DNA of 64,000 nt. Source: Bombella apis (GTDB lineage: Bacteria > Pseudomonadota > Alphaproteobacteria > Acetobacterales > Acetobacteraceae). Made by a program: the position numbers and the translations under genes. This document shows positions 7,140 through 15,940 of this stretch, in pieces. The notes under the pieces were generated by a model that saw only the letters and a program-made list of their open reading frames with translations, did no database searches and was not told the origin of the DNA. Numbering within the stretch: position 1 is the first letter of the stretch; the number at the start of each line of letters is the position of its first letter. Location: the NCBI RefSeq assembly GCF_018221685.1, contig NZ_JAGJTM010000005.1, positions 255,501 to 319,500 on the forward strand, written 5' to 3'.

Positions 7140-9347
7140 ATGACAATGCCCGCTCCTTCTTCTTCCCCGCAACGGTCAGGTTCTCCCGCCCCCAAGGCGG
7201 CTCCCGGTGCAGGGGGAGCTGGCGGACTGGGCGGAAGGCTGGGCACGCTGATACGAAACCCGGCAGACCTCTTCACACCCAACGGAGCGGCCTCCCGTCT
7301 TGCCGCCCGCCTGCCCGGCACCGACATCCTGCTGGCGCTGGGCGTGATCCTGCTCATCTCCATCCTCATCGTACCGCTCCCCACGCTGATCCTGGATGTC
7401 GGGCTGTCACTGTCCATCACCTCATCCGTGCTGATCCTCATGGTGGCGCTGTTTCTGGAACGGCCTCTGGACTTCACGTCTTTCCCCACATTGCTGCTGC
7501 TGACGACCATGTTCCGTCTCTCGCTGGAAGTGGCGACAACACGGCTCATCCTCAGCCATGGCAATGAAGGTGCCTATGCAGCCGGGCATGTTGTCGCCTC
7601 CTTTGGCGGCTTTCTCATGGGCAATGATGTGGTGATCGGCGGGATCGTCTTCTGCATCCTGCTGGTGGTGAACTTCATGGTCATCACCAAGGGGTCGGGC
7701 CGCATTGCGGAGGTCTCGGCCCGCTTCTTCCTCGATGCCATGCCCGGCAAACAGATGGCCATTGATGCCGACCTCGCCTCAGGGGCCATCAATGAGCGTG
7801 GTGCCCGCTCCAAACGCAAGGAACTGGAAGAGGAAAGCTCCTTCTACGGAGCCATGGATGGTGCTGCCAAATTTGTCCGCAATGATGCCATTGCCGGAAT
7901 CCTCATCACCGCCATCAACATTCTGGGCGGTCTGACCATCGGCGTGCTGCGCCATGGCATGCCCATCAGTGAGGCGGCACAGACCTTCACCACCCTGACC
8001 ATCGGTGATGGTCTCGTCTCCCAGATTCCCGCCCTGCTGGTCTCGCTGGCCGCCGGTATCGTCGTCACGAAGGGCGGTACGGATGGCTCGGCGGACGTAA
8101 CACTTTTCCGCCAGCTGGCGGGCAATGCCAAGCCGCTGGCCATTGCGGCCACCCTGTCAGCCCTGTTTGCCGTCATGCCCGGCCTGCCGGCTTTCCCCTT
8201 CCTCATGATTGCCGCCGTGGCCGGGATCGGGGCGTGGATCCGCTACAGGACTCCCCGGCAGGATGAAGGTGAGGAAGCCCTCACCCAGCCCGCCGCTCCC
8301 ACCACGCAACCCATTTCCGACCTTCTGAAAATCGACCTCCTGCGGCTGGAAATCGGTTATGGCCTGCTCCCGCTGGCCAGCGGGGACAATGCCCAGATCA
8401 CCAAACAGATCAAGGCCCTGCGCCGCAAGATGGCAGCGGACATGGGCTTCATTACGCCATCCGTGCGGATTCAGGACAACATCCAGCTGCCGACGGACCG
8501 TTACGTCATCAAGCTCAAGGAAATCGACATTGCCTCGGGTGAGGTCAGGCCCAACCACCTGCTGGCCATATGCCCGTCCCACAAGAATGGGCAGGCCCCC
8601 CTGCCGGGTGAGAAGACAACCGAACCCTCCTTCAACCTGCCTGCCATATGGATTGATCCCGACCTGAAGAAACAGGCCACAGACCAGGGATACACAGTGG
8701 TGGACCCGGTCACTGTCATCATCACCCACCTGACGGAATCCATCAGCCAGAATCTGGGCGATCTGCTGACCTATGCCGCCACGCAGTCCCTGCTGGATGA
8801 TCTGCCGCAGGAAGAGCAGAAGCTCGTCAACGACCTCATCCCCTCACAGGTGTCCCTCAGCACGGTCCAGCGTGTTCTCCAGTCCCTGTTGCAGGAGCGC
8901 ATCTCCATCCGTGACCTGCCCACCATTCTTGAAAGCATACAGGAAGGCCACGCCCTGGCCGCCAAGGGCATCAAGGCCCTGACAGCCCATGTCCGCATCC
9001 GCCTCGCCCGACAGATATGCAACAGCTATGTCGGGCCCTCTGGCTGCATTTCCATGATCACCCTCTCTGCAGACTGGGAGAGCAACATCCTCAACAACAC
9101 GGTCGGACAGGGGGATGACCGCACGCTGGCCATGCCCCCAGCCATGCTGGACCGCTTCGTCACGGCCCTGCGCCGTGCCTTCGACCAGACAGCCACACTG
9201 GGGGAAATGCCCGTCATTGTCACGACCTCCGCCACACGGGATTCCGTGCGTATGATCGTGGACCGAATCCGCCCTTCGGTTGCCGTCATGGCACAGGCGG
9301 AAATCTATCCCCGGACCCGCATCCGTACCGTCGCCACAGTGAACTGA
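7140..9347 (+). CDS. flhA: Flagellar export gate protein FlhA
   Basis: A 735-residue inner-membrane subunit of the flagellar type III export gate. The N-terminal half has about eight membrane segments, with the family region LERPLDFTSFPTLLL, FRLSLEVATTRLIL and KFVRNDAIAG. The C-terminal cytoplasmic half carries the chaperone-docking platform, with motifs such as DPVTVIITHLTE. Full length. The ATG at 7140 is chosen because the longer frame begins with a TTG and adds only a non-conserved extension. flhF follows 44 bases downstream in the same direction. Confidence 0.95.
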   Translation: MTMPAPSSSPQRSGSPAPKAAPGAGGAGGLGGRLGTLIRNPADLFTPNGAASRLAARLPGTDILLALGVILLISILIVPLPTLILDVGLSLSITSSVLILMVALFLERPLDFTSFPTLLLLTTMFRLSLEVATTRLILSHGNEGAYAAGHVVASFGGFLMGNDVVIGGIVFCILLVVNFMVITKGSGRIAEVSARFFLDAMPGKQMAIDADLASGAINERGARSKRKELEEESSFYGAMDGAAKFVRNDAIAGILITAINILGGLTIGVLRHGMPISEAAQTFTTLTIGDGLVSQIPALLVSLAAGIVVTKGGTDGSADVTLFRQLAGNAKPLAIAATLSALFAVMPGLPAFPFLMIAAVAGIGAWIRYRTPRQDEGEEALTQPAAPTTQPISDLLKIDLLRLEIGYGLLPLASGDNAQITKQIKALRRKMAADMGFITPSVRIQDNIQLPTDRYVIKLKEIDIASGEVRPNHLLAICPSHKNGQAPLPGEKTTEPSFNLPAIWIDPDLKKQATDQGYTVVDPVTVIITHLTESISQNLGDLLTYAATQSLLDDLPQEEQKLVNDLIPSQVSLSTVQRVLQSLLQERISIRDLPTILESIQEGHALAAKGIKALTAHVRIRLARQICNSYVGPSGCISMITLSADWESNILNNTVGQGDDRTLAMPPAMLDRFVTALRRAFDQTATLGEMPVIVTTSATRDSVRMIVDRIRPSVAVMAQAEIYPRTRIRTVATVN

Positions 9348-9391
9348 CTGGCCCCGACAGACTGAAACCCCTCCAACACCGGACCTGACCC

Positions 9392-10204
9392 ATGACCAGC
9401 TTTTCCTCCACCCAGACATCTCCCCAGCATCACACCGCCACAGGTGCTTCCGGCATGGCTGGCGGAGATGTCGCCCTGCCCGCCAATGCCCTGAGCATAC
9501 CGGAGATTCTGGCGTGGCATTCCATCCCGCAGGAACTGATCAATGCCATGGCAGGCAGCAGCCTGGCGGCAGGGCTGGAACGTGTGATCAACTTTTCCCC
9601 TTTCCCGCTACGGCTGGGCGTGCCCATGGCACTGGGCGGGGCCTCTGGCTCTGGCAAGTCCCTGACACTGGCCAAACTGGCCGCCCGCTATGCCCGACAG
9701 GCCCGGCAGTCCGGCGGGAGGATCAGACGGCCGCTCGTCCTGGCCTGCGACAGCACGCCGGGCAGCTACATCAAGCTGGCCTCCATCCTGCGAGGCTGTG
9801 ACATTGATCTGATGAAAGCCTATGGCGGCATCAACCCCCGCTTCATCGACAGCTACAACCGCATCATTCTGGTAGATCTGCCGGGGCTCTGCGTCTATTC
9901 CCCCAAGGCCATGAGCGAAATGAAGGATGTCGTGGCCCGTACGGAGGCCAGCCTGTCTCTCGTCATCCCCGCAGGGATGGACCCGGAGGAAAGCACGGAT
10001 ATTGCCGCCGCCTTCCTGCAATGTGGTGCAAAATCAATGATCGCCAGCCGCATGGAACAGTCCGGACGGATCGGCAGCATCATCACCGCCGCCGCCTGCG
10101 GCCTGCCACTGACCTATGGCAGCTATTCCGGCAGCATCAATGAAGGCTTCACCCAGCTGACACCGACCATTCTGGCCCGCAGGCTTCTGGTCCTGCCGGG
10201 GTGA
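9392..10204 (+). CDS. flhF: FlhF-like SRP-family GTPase, short and partly degenerate
   Basis: A 270-residue protein with the SRP-type P-loop GASGSGKS near residue 90, a LACDSTPGSYIKLASI segment and DLPGL (G3-like). In FlhF these bind GTP and place the flagellum at the pole. It is short: FlhF is commonly 350-450 residues, and here the N-terminal basic B domain is replaced by about 40 low-complexity residues. Where FlhF has the guanine-specificity motif TKLDE, this protein reads ASRMEQSGRIGSII, so G4 appears lost. It follows flhA closely and converges with fliP 12 bases away. Identity is inferred from position plus motifs. Confidence 0.75.
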   Translation: MTSFSSTQTSPQHHTATGASGMAGGDVALPANALSIPEILAWHSIPQELINAMAGSSLAAGLERVINFSPFPLRLGVPMALGGASGSGKSLTLAKLAARYARQARQSGGRIRRPLVLACDSTPGSYIKLASILRGCDIDLMKAYGGINPRFIDSYNRIILVDLPGLCVYSPKAMSEMKDVVARTEASLSLVIPAGMDPEESTDIAAAFLQCGAKSMIASRMEQSGRIGSIITAAACGLPLTYGSYSGSINEGFTQLTPTILARRLLVLPG

Positions 10205-10216
10205 AAGGTGGCGGGG

Positions 10217-11086
10217 CTACCCCCCGCCAAAGCTACGGACCAGCCCGCCCGACACCATCTGGAACCCATCCACCAGTACAAAGAAAATCAGCTTGAAAGG
10301 CAGGGAAATGGTCGGGGGTGGCAGCATCATCATCCCCAGGCTCATCAGCACACTGGACGTGACAAGGTCGATCACCAGAAACGGCAGATAGAGTAGGAAG
10401 CCCATCTCGAACCCACGGCTCAGCTCACCGACCATGAAGGCCGGAACAATGACCCGCCATGGTGGAGCCGGAGCAGCTGCTCCATTGGCTGGTGCAGGCT
10501 GGGGCTTCAGCCCTGCCAGATGGTAAAAGATGGCCACGTCATTCGGACGGGCATTATGGACCATGAAATCACGGAACGGCTCAGCCGCCGCCTGGAGACC
10601 TGCCATCTCCTCCACCCGACCGTCCATCAGGGGTTCAATACCCTGCTGCCATGAGCGCTCCAGCGTCGGCTGCATGACAAACAGGGTCAGGATCAGCGCA
10701 AGGGCCACCAGAACCATGTTGGGCGGTGTCCCCTGCGCCCCGATGGCGCTCCGCAACAATGAGAGCGTGATGATGATACGGGTGAAGGCCGTCATCATCA
10801 CCAGCAGGCTTGGTGCCAGGGACAGAAACGCCACAAGGGCCGTCAGCTGGATCAAACGGCTTGTTGTTCCGGCCTCACCAATTCCACCCCCCTTGCCCAT
10901 ATCCAGCGTGATGGACTGGGCTGTGGCCGAATGGGAAAGTACACACAGCAGCGTTATGCCAGCAGCCAGACAGCACAGCCCCACCGCTCCCAGAACCATG
11001 GCGCGCCGCAGGCGTTTCCAGCAGGCTGACATGTCTGCCACCATTCCGGTACCCGAACGGCCTTTCATGATACGATCTGCCCTCAT
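10217..11086 (-). CDS. fliP: Flagellar export gate protein FliP
   Basis: A 289-residue core subunit of the export gate. It has an N-terminal hydrophobic signal-like segment, then IQLTALVAFLSLAPSLLVMM, TAFTRIIITLSLLRSAIG and a C-terminal pair of membrane helices with GFEMGFLLYLPFLVIDLV, all diagnostic for FliP. The start at 11086 overlaps the fliO stop in an ATGA, as elsewhere in this operon; longer in-frame starts would lie inside fliO. It is the last gene of fliF-G-H-N-O-P. fliQ, fliR and flhB do not follow. Confidence 0.93.
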   Translation of the reverse strand: MRADRIMKGRSGTGMVADMSACWKRLRRAMVLGAVGLCCLAAGITLLCVLSHSATAQSITLDMGKGGGIGEAGTTSRLIQLTALVAFLSLAPSLLVMMTAFTRIIITLSLLRSAIGAQGTPPNMVLVALALILTLFVMQPTLERSWQQGIEPLMDGRVEEMAGLQAAAEPFRDFMVHNARPNDVAIFYHLAGLKPQPAPANGAAAPAPPWRVIVPAFMVGELSRGFEMGFLLYLPFLVIDLVTSSVLMSLGMMMLPPPTISLPFKLIFFVLVDGFQMVSGGLVRSFGGG

Positions 11087-11481
11087 GTCATTTCCTGCCT
11101 CTCTTCCGCCACCTGTCCGCACTGTTTCGCCGGCATGGAGGCAGCACCGGCCCCCAGCCAGCCCACGCACAGGTCGGACGGCCCACCTGTCAGAATGATG
11201 GCTGTTGCCTGCCGCCCCTCTGCATCCCTGACAGCCACAGAAAAAAGGGTCCGCTTGCCACCGAGCGGTATGGCGTCCTGCACCTTCAGGGCACGATCTT
11301 TCAGGCCCTCATCCCGCAACAGGGCTGGCATCCGGTGTTTCAGCCGCCGCAGGCACCAGGGCGTGACAAAGATCAGCCCCACGACCAGCAGAAGAGCCAG
11401 AAGCGGATTCATGTGCAGGCCCGTGACAGCCTGCATCATGGCATCCGGGCCGTGCCTCTCTCCCACAGAAGGTGCCATCAT
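11083..11481 (-). CDS. fliO: Flagellar assembly protein FliO
   Basis: A 132-residue protein with one membrane helix (PLLALLLVVGLIFVTPWCL) followed by a small cytoplasmic domain with VQDAIPLGGKRTLFSVAV, the FliO signature. It helps FliP assemble. It overlaps fliN and fliP by 4 bases each (ATGA), so translation is coupled. The C-terminal tail (AKQCGQVAEERQEMT) is poorly conserved. The true start could also be the ATG at residue 15 or 24. Confidence 0.85.
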   Translation of the reverse strand: MMAPSVGERHGPDAMMQAVTGLHMNPLLALLLVVGLIFVTPWCLRRLKHRMPALLRDEGLKDRALKVQDAIPLGGKRTLFSVAVRDAEGRQATAIILTGGPSDLCVGWLGAGAASMPAKQCGQVAEERQEMT

Positions 11482-11870
11482 GTACTGGCAGAGGAGGACA
11501 TGATCTCCGTCATCGTCACGGCAATGTTGTCATCCTCAATGATGGTGATCTCGCCACGGGCGATCAGCCTGTCATTGGCGTAAATATCGATGGAAGACCC
11601 AAGCTTGCGGTTCAGCGGCACAACGGCACCACGGCCAAGACGGACCAGGTCCCGCACGGGCATCTTCACATCTCCCACCACAGCGGTGATCTTGACCGGA
11701 ACATCCAGAATCGCTTCCCGCTCCCGTTCCCTGTCCTGCCGACCATCATGCTGGGTGGCGCCCTCCTCCGGCACCTCCGAGGAGAAATCGGCCAGATCGA
11801 CCTCCGGCGTACTGGTCTGCTGTGTTTCTGGTGCTGTCTCCGGCGTGTTCATATCCTCTGCCATCGTCAC
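11478..11870 (-). CDS. fliN: Flagellar motor switch protein FliN
   Basis: A 130-residue C-ring protein. After a 50-residue acidic, probably disordered N-terminus comes the SpoA domain: ILDVPVKITAVVGD, LVRLGRGAVVPLNRKLGSS, DIYANDRLIARGEI and DDNIAVTMTEI, all typical of FliN. It binds FliM and FliG and helps dock export substrates at the C ring. It sits between fliH and fliO with 4-base overlaps. Confidence 0.93.
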   Translation of the reverse strand: MTMAEDMNTPETAPETQQTSTPEVDLADFSSEVPEEGATQHDGRQDREREREAILDVPVKITAVVGDVKMPVRDLVRLGRGAVVPLNRKLGSSIDIYANDRLIARGEITIIEDDNIAVTMTEIMSSSAST

Positions 11871-12637
11871 TCTCCTTCATGCTGTGCTGTCTGTTCACCC
11901 TGGGGCTGGTCGGTAGCGGGATCAGCCTCCGGGGCCGGTGGACGGGTCAGGGCCACCATGGCATCGGCCACCCGCTGGCGGACCGTTTCCGCCCATTTTC
12001 CCTGGTCCAGAACAATCCGTGTCCTGTCTGCGGCAATCGTGAGATGCCCGGCCTGCTGCGCCGCCTCCACATGCAGGGAGACGGCCGCCATCCCGGACAG
12101 GGCGTGGCGCAGAGAGGCCTCATCCGCCGCAGCGCAGGTCAGACTGACCGGACCACTACAGTGCCGGACCAAGGCCGCCGCATCCTCTGCCAGGTCCCGC
12201 CCCAGTGCTGTCCGGGACAGATCGCCCGCCACCAGCTCTTCCACCGTCTGGCACACACCCTGCACGAAGAGATCGGCCATCCGGCTCACGATGTCATGGC
12301 GCCGGTTTTCCTCCTCCTCCATGAAAGCAAGCACCTGCTTCACAGAAGCGGCCATCTGGCTGGAAAGCTGCTGCCCGGCTGACATTTCCCCCTGCTCATG
12401 GCCCTGCTGCCAGGCCTCCTGCTTCAGTCTTTCCAGCTCATCAGGATGCAGCGTGACAACCGGCTCTGGAGCGGGGCTTTCATCCGCCGCATCCTCGTCA
12501 GCCACCGGCTCCGCTCCAGCGGCCAGAGACGGGTCATGAGCGGCAAAATCTTCTAGGCTTTCACTGAAGGCCTGACTTCCAGACCGGGAAGACGCCTGCA
12601 CTGCCCTATGCTGCACATCCTGTCCCATTGGCGTCAC
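11867..12637 (-). CDS. fliH: FliH-like flagellar export apparatus protein
   Basis: A 256-residue protein placed between fliG and fliN, the normal fliH position. The N-terminal third is acidic and Ala/Pro rich, the middle is a Gln/Glu-rich helix (EAWQQGHEQGEM), and the C-terminal part carries a segment like AADRTRIVLDQGKWAETVRQR, similar to FliH/V-ATPase E-subunit folds. FliH binds the export ATPase FliI, which is not encoded in this window. Both ends overlap neighbours by 4 bases. The family call leans on gene order because FliH diverges strongly. Confidence 0.75.
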   Translation of the reverse strand: MTPMGQDVQHRAVQASSRSGSQAFSESLEDFAAHDPSLAAGAEPVADEDAADESPAPEPVVTLHPDELERLKQEAWQQGHEQGEMSAGQQLSSQMAASVKQVLAFMEEEENRRHDIVSRMADLFVQGVCQTVEELVAGDLSRTALGRDLAEDAAALVRHCSGPVSLTCAAADEASLRHALSGMAAVSLHVEAAQQAGHLTIAADRTRIVLDQGKWAETVRQRVADAMVALTRPPAPEADPATDQPQGEQTAQHEGE

Positions 12638-13722
12638 TCAATGATCTCATCGTCAGAAGAAGATGGTGAAATATCGATCTCGCCATCATTGGCCATGGTC
12701 TTGATGAGCGTGATCAGCTCCATCTGGGCTGCTTCGGCGTCCCGCAGACGCACGGCACCCAGCCCCCGGATTTCATCCTCCAGCAAACCCGCCGCACGTT
12801 TGGAAACACAACCGAAGAAGAGCTGCCGGATGCTCTCGTTGCTGCCCTTGAGAGCCAGGGGCAGCCTGCTCTTGGCCTCACCATCACGATTGATGGCTGC
12901 CATGACACGCATCATGTCATCCGGTGTCAGACGCTTGATGTCATCGAAGGTGAATTTCAGCTTGTTCACCTTCTCCATGTCTTCCTCACTCCGGCGGCCA
13001 AGATGCTCTGTCAGCATGGCTTCGGTCTTGCGGTCGAAATTGTTGTAGACCTCCGCCACGAAAGCATAGCTGTCCCGCTTCGTGGAGCGGCCAAAGGCGG
13101 TGATGAACTCCTTGCGCAGGGTTGTCTCCAGGCTCTCAAGCACATCCTTGCTCACCGGGCTCATATGCAGGATGCGCATGATGACATCCGTAGCAAAATC
13201 TTCCGGGAAGAGGGACAGGACACGGGCGACATGCGCCGGTGAGATGTAACTGAGAATGACGGCCACTGTCTGTGGCTGCTCGTTGCGCAGATAGTTTGCC
13301 AGAGCGGTCTCCGGCATGTTGCCCATTTTTGCCCAGACGCTGCGCCCGGAGGGCCCCCTGATATCCTCCATGATCTTCTCGACCATTTCGGCAGGGAGGG
13401 CCTTCTTCAGATAATCTTCCGTTGTTTCGTAACTGCCGACGAAACCCTCTGCACTGGCGAATTTCTGCGAAAATTCATTGCAGACAGCCTCCACCACGGA
13501 AGCCTTGACCAACCCCAGGGAAGACATTGCCCGTGAAATGTCACGCACCTCATCCTCCTGGAGTGACCGGAAAATGCGGGCGGAATGTTCCTGCCCTATG
13601 GCGAGCATCAGGATGGCGGCCTTCCGGCTGCCACTCATCCCGGCCGTCAGGCTGGACGGAACCATGCCGGATGATGACGCTTCATTGCCTGCTGTCTCAG
13701 CGGAGATGTCCTGTTCTGCCAT
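12634..13722 (-). CDS. fliG: Flagellar motor switch protein FliG
   Basis: A 362-residue rotor protein that contacts the stators and sets rotation direction. The N-terminal FliF-binding domain (KAAILMLAIGQEHSARIF), the middle armadillo domain with the EHPQ-like motif replaced by NEQPQTVAVIL, and the C-terminal domain FDDIKRLTPDDMMRVM are all in place, including charged torque residues in the KSRLPLALKGSNESI region. It starts 12 bases after fliF and overlaps fliH by 4 bases. Confidence 0.95.
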   Translation of the reverse strand: MAEQDISAETAGNEASSSGMVPSSLTAGMSGSRKAAILMLAIGQEHSARIFRSLQEDEVRDISRAMSSLGLVKASVVEAVCNEFSQKFASAEGFVGSYETTEDYLKKALPAEMVEKIMEDIRGPSGRSVWAKMGNMPETALANYLRNEQPQTVAVILSYISPAHVARVLSLFPEDFATDVIMRILHMSPVSKDVLESLETTLRKEFITAFGRSTKRDSYAFVAEVYNNFDRKTEAMLTEHLGRRSEEDMEKVNKLKFTFDDIKRLTPDDMMRVMAAINRDGEAKSRLPLALKGSNESIRQLFFGCVSKRAAGLLEDEIRGLGAVRLRDAEAAQMELITLIKTMANDGEIDISPSSSDDEIIE

Positions 13723-13734
13723 GATTGCGTCTCC

Positions 13735-15369
13735 TCAGCCTTCTGCTGTCTGCTTGGGGGGCTCCGGTTCTGCCAGCCAGTTGCGGACGACAGCGATGGC
13801 ATCATCAGGATTTTCTTCAACACGCTGCGTCACACGGGCCAGAGCCTCACGGCGCATTTCCCCTTCCACACCATCCACACTGATGCGATCACTCCGGCCT
13901 GCCTCACCACCTTCAGCAGAGCTGCCATCAGCTGCAGCTTCGGCCCCGGCAACAGCCCCTTCTGCCCCGGCCCCTTTGCGGGCACGCCGCAGGATGGGCC
14001 CAAGCAGCATGGCCGCCGCCCCCAGAAGAAGAAGAATGGGAACAATCCATTCCGCCAGATAAATGATCATCTCCCGGGTGAAGAAAGGCGTATCCTGATG
14101 AGGCATATCTGCCCCACCATCCACACGGAACGGCATGGACACCACATTGACCTCATCCCCGCGGGTCTTGTCATACCCGATGGCCGTCTGCACGAGCTGG
14201 GTCAGACGTTTGACCTCAGCTTCATCCAGCGGTTTCCACGAAGGTTTGCCAGCCTGGTCTGTCGTGACGGTCCCATCGACCATGACAGCGAGACTGATGC
14301 GAGAGACACGGGGCCGGGTCTGGTTGATGACACGGGTCCGTTTGCCGATCTCATAATTGTTTGTTTCGTCCGTCCGCTCTTCGCTGGAGCCAGTACGATT
14401 GTTCTGCCCTGCATTGGCATTGGGCAGATTGTTGCCAACGCTGGTGTTCTGGTTCGCCTCGCTGTTGGCGCTCTTGTCCGTGCTTGTGCTCTGGGAACGC
14501 AGGACCTGCTGGTTGGGATCGTAGGATTCATCCGTCTCATGGATGATGTCCGTATTCATCGTCACGGCAGCACGGGCCCGCACATGGCCCAGGCCCAGCG
14601 TGGGGGTCAGGATATCTTCCACCGCCTGGGCAAGGCGCTGCTCTTCGGAATGACGCTGCTTCTCCAGCGAGGATTCCTGCCCTGCCAGACTGTCTGGGTC
14701 CCCCGGACGGGCCAGAACATCGCCCCGTGTGTCGACAATGGAAATCCCGTGCGTGCGCAGCCCCGGTACGGCAGCTGATACCAGATTCTGGATGGCCGCA
14801 ATGGCATCCTCGGACACAGCACCAGAGCGGCCAACATCCAGAATGACACTGGCCTGCGAAGGATTCGTCTCCGTAGAAAACAGGTCCCTATGTGGCAGAA
14901 CAAGGTGGACCCGCACATTCCGCACACCATGGATCAGACGGATGGAACGCTCCAGCTCACCTTCCAGCGCTCTGGTCTCATCAATGCCCTGTTCAAACTG
15001 GGTACTGGTCAGCGTGCCGCTCTTGTCGAACAGTTCATAGCCAACGGCCCCTCCCCCGGGCAGACCAGCCTTGGCCAGCAGAAGACGGGCCTGGGCCACA
15101 TCATTCCCCGGAACATAAAGGCTGCGACCATCCGGCCCTGTTGTCGTGGGGATGTGAGCCTTGGCCAGATCATCCACCATCTCCGCCGCTTCATTCAGCT
15201 CCAGGTCCCCATAGAGCAGCGCCATGGGTTCTGACCGGTTGTGAAAGGCAATCACGCCGAGAGAGAGCAGCAGCAGCACGCCGACAACCCCGAGAGCCAC
15301 AAGCCGCATGCGGCCCAGACTCTTCAGCCCTTCCATGATATTTGGCAAACGGAGCTTATCAAACTGCAT
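13735..15369 (-). CDS. fliF: Flagellar MS-ring protein FliF
   Basis: A 544-residue inner-membrane ring protein. It has a first membrane helix (LVALGVVGVLLLLSLGVIAF), the LLYGDLELNEAAEMVDDL opening, ring-building motifs (ARLLLAKAGLPGGGAVGYE, STQFEQGIDETRALEGELE), an asparagine-rich periplasmic insertion around residues 300-340, a second membrane helix near 435-460 and a C-terminal FliG-binding tail. Full length. It heads the fliF-G-H-N-O-P operon. Upstream sits an inverted pair of ATTAACCTTG sites. Confidence 0.95.
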   Translation of the reverse strand: MQFDKLRLPNIMEGLKSLGRMRLVALGVVGVLLLLSLGVIAFHNRSEPMALLYGDLELNEAAEMVDDLAKAHIPTTTGPDGRSLYVPGNDVAQARLLLAKAGLPGGGAVGYELFDKSGTLTSTQFEQGIDETRALEGELERSIRLIHGVRNVRVHLVLPHRDLFSTETNPSQASVILDVGRSGAVSEDAIAAIQNLVSAAVPGLRTHGISIVDTRGDVLARPGDPDSLAGQESSLEKQRHSEEQRLAQAVEDILTPTLGLGHVRARAAVTMNTDIIHETDESYDPNQQVLRSQSTSTDKSANSEANQNTSVGNNLPNANAGQNNRTGSSEERTDETNNYEIGKRTRVINQTRPRVSRISLAVMVDGTVTTDQAGKPSWKPLDEAEVKRLTQLVQTAIGYDKTRGDEVNVVSMPFRVDGGADMPHQDTPFFTREMIIYLAEWIVPILLLLGAAAMLLGPILRRARKGAGAEGAVAGAEAAADGSSAEGGEAGRSDRISVDGVEGEMRREALARVTQRVEENPDDAIAVVRNWLAEPEPPKQTAEG

Positions 15370-15475
15370 ATGAAGGGTATCTACCTGCTGCTTTCACCCC
15401 GGACGTCAGACATGCTGGTTCCGGTCATTCACCATACTCTGCCCTGCTCGGAAGAGGACAACCGACCGGCCATCA

Positions 15476-15520
15476 ATTAACCTTGAGAAGAGCATGTGTA
15501 AAGCCAATAACAAGGTTAAT
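15476..15520. promoter_or_regulatory. Inverted pair of ATTAACCTTG sites before fliF
   Basis: ATTAACCTTG at 15476-15485 and its exact reverse complement CAAGGTTAAT at 15511-15520, separated by 25 bases, lie about 110-150 bases upstream of fliF. The arms are 10 bases and perfect. They could bind a dimeric regulator or form a hairpin. The same core is seen before flgI, flhA, flgG and hpnJ. Confidence 0.5.
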
Positions 15521-15546
15521 AATGGCCATATTTCATAACAATTTCA

Positions 15547-15930
15547 TCATGGTGCATAATACTGGCTGGAGGGAGGAACTTTAGCTTCCGGCATCATGAG
15601 GCGGTTGGCATTCTGCTGGGTCGTCAGTCCACGGGGACCTTCATAGACTTCATGGGCCATGTTCGGGGTCAACTCAGGACGGGCCCAGCAATCCACGCCA
15701 TTCCAGCTCTGGGTGCAGTAAGGCTGTGGAGGCAGAACACGTTCCGGTGGATTGCACCAGTCTTCCCCCTCCTCCAGATAACCGGCCTGGCAGTCCCGCC
15801 CTGTCAGCTTGCTGGCAATATAATCCGGGGCACAGGCTGACAGTCCCGCAAGAACAGGCAACAGAACCAGCATGTGCCGCCACGGGACCTGAACGGGAAA
15901 AGACCGCCTCATCATTCGTTTCTCTTTCAT
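15547..15930 (-). CDS. Cys-rich lipoprotein at the end of the flgGAH operon
   Basis: A 127-residue protein with a lipoprotein signal (VLLPVLAGLSAC, Cys at about residue 33). The mature domain has several further cysteines (DCQAGYLEEGEDWCNPP, PYCTQSWNGVDCW) that could form disulfides in the periplasm, and ends in a Pro/Tyr-rich tail (SSQYYAP). I recognise no family. It starts 10 bases after the MotE-like gene, so it belongs to the flgG-flgA-flgH-bactofilin-MotE run and may act in the periplasmic part of the flagellum. Start 15930 is chosen for the signal peptide; the longer frame reads over the upstream gene. Confidence 0.65.
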   Translation of the reverse strand: MKEKRMMRRSFPVQVPWRHMLVLLPVLAGLSACAPDYIASKLTGRDCQAGYLEEGEDWCNPPERVLPPQPYCTQSWNGVDCWARPELTPNMAHEVYEGPRGLTTQQNANRLMMPEAKVPPSSQYYAP

Positions 15931-15940
15931 GCCAGCCCCA

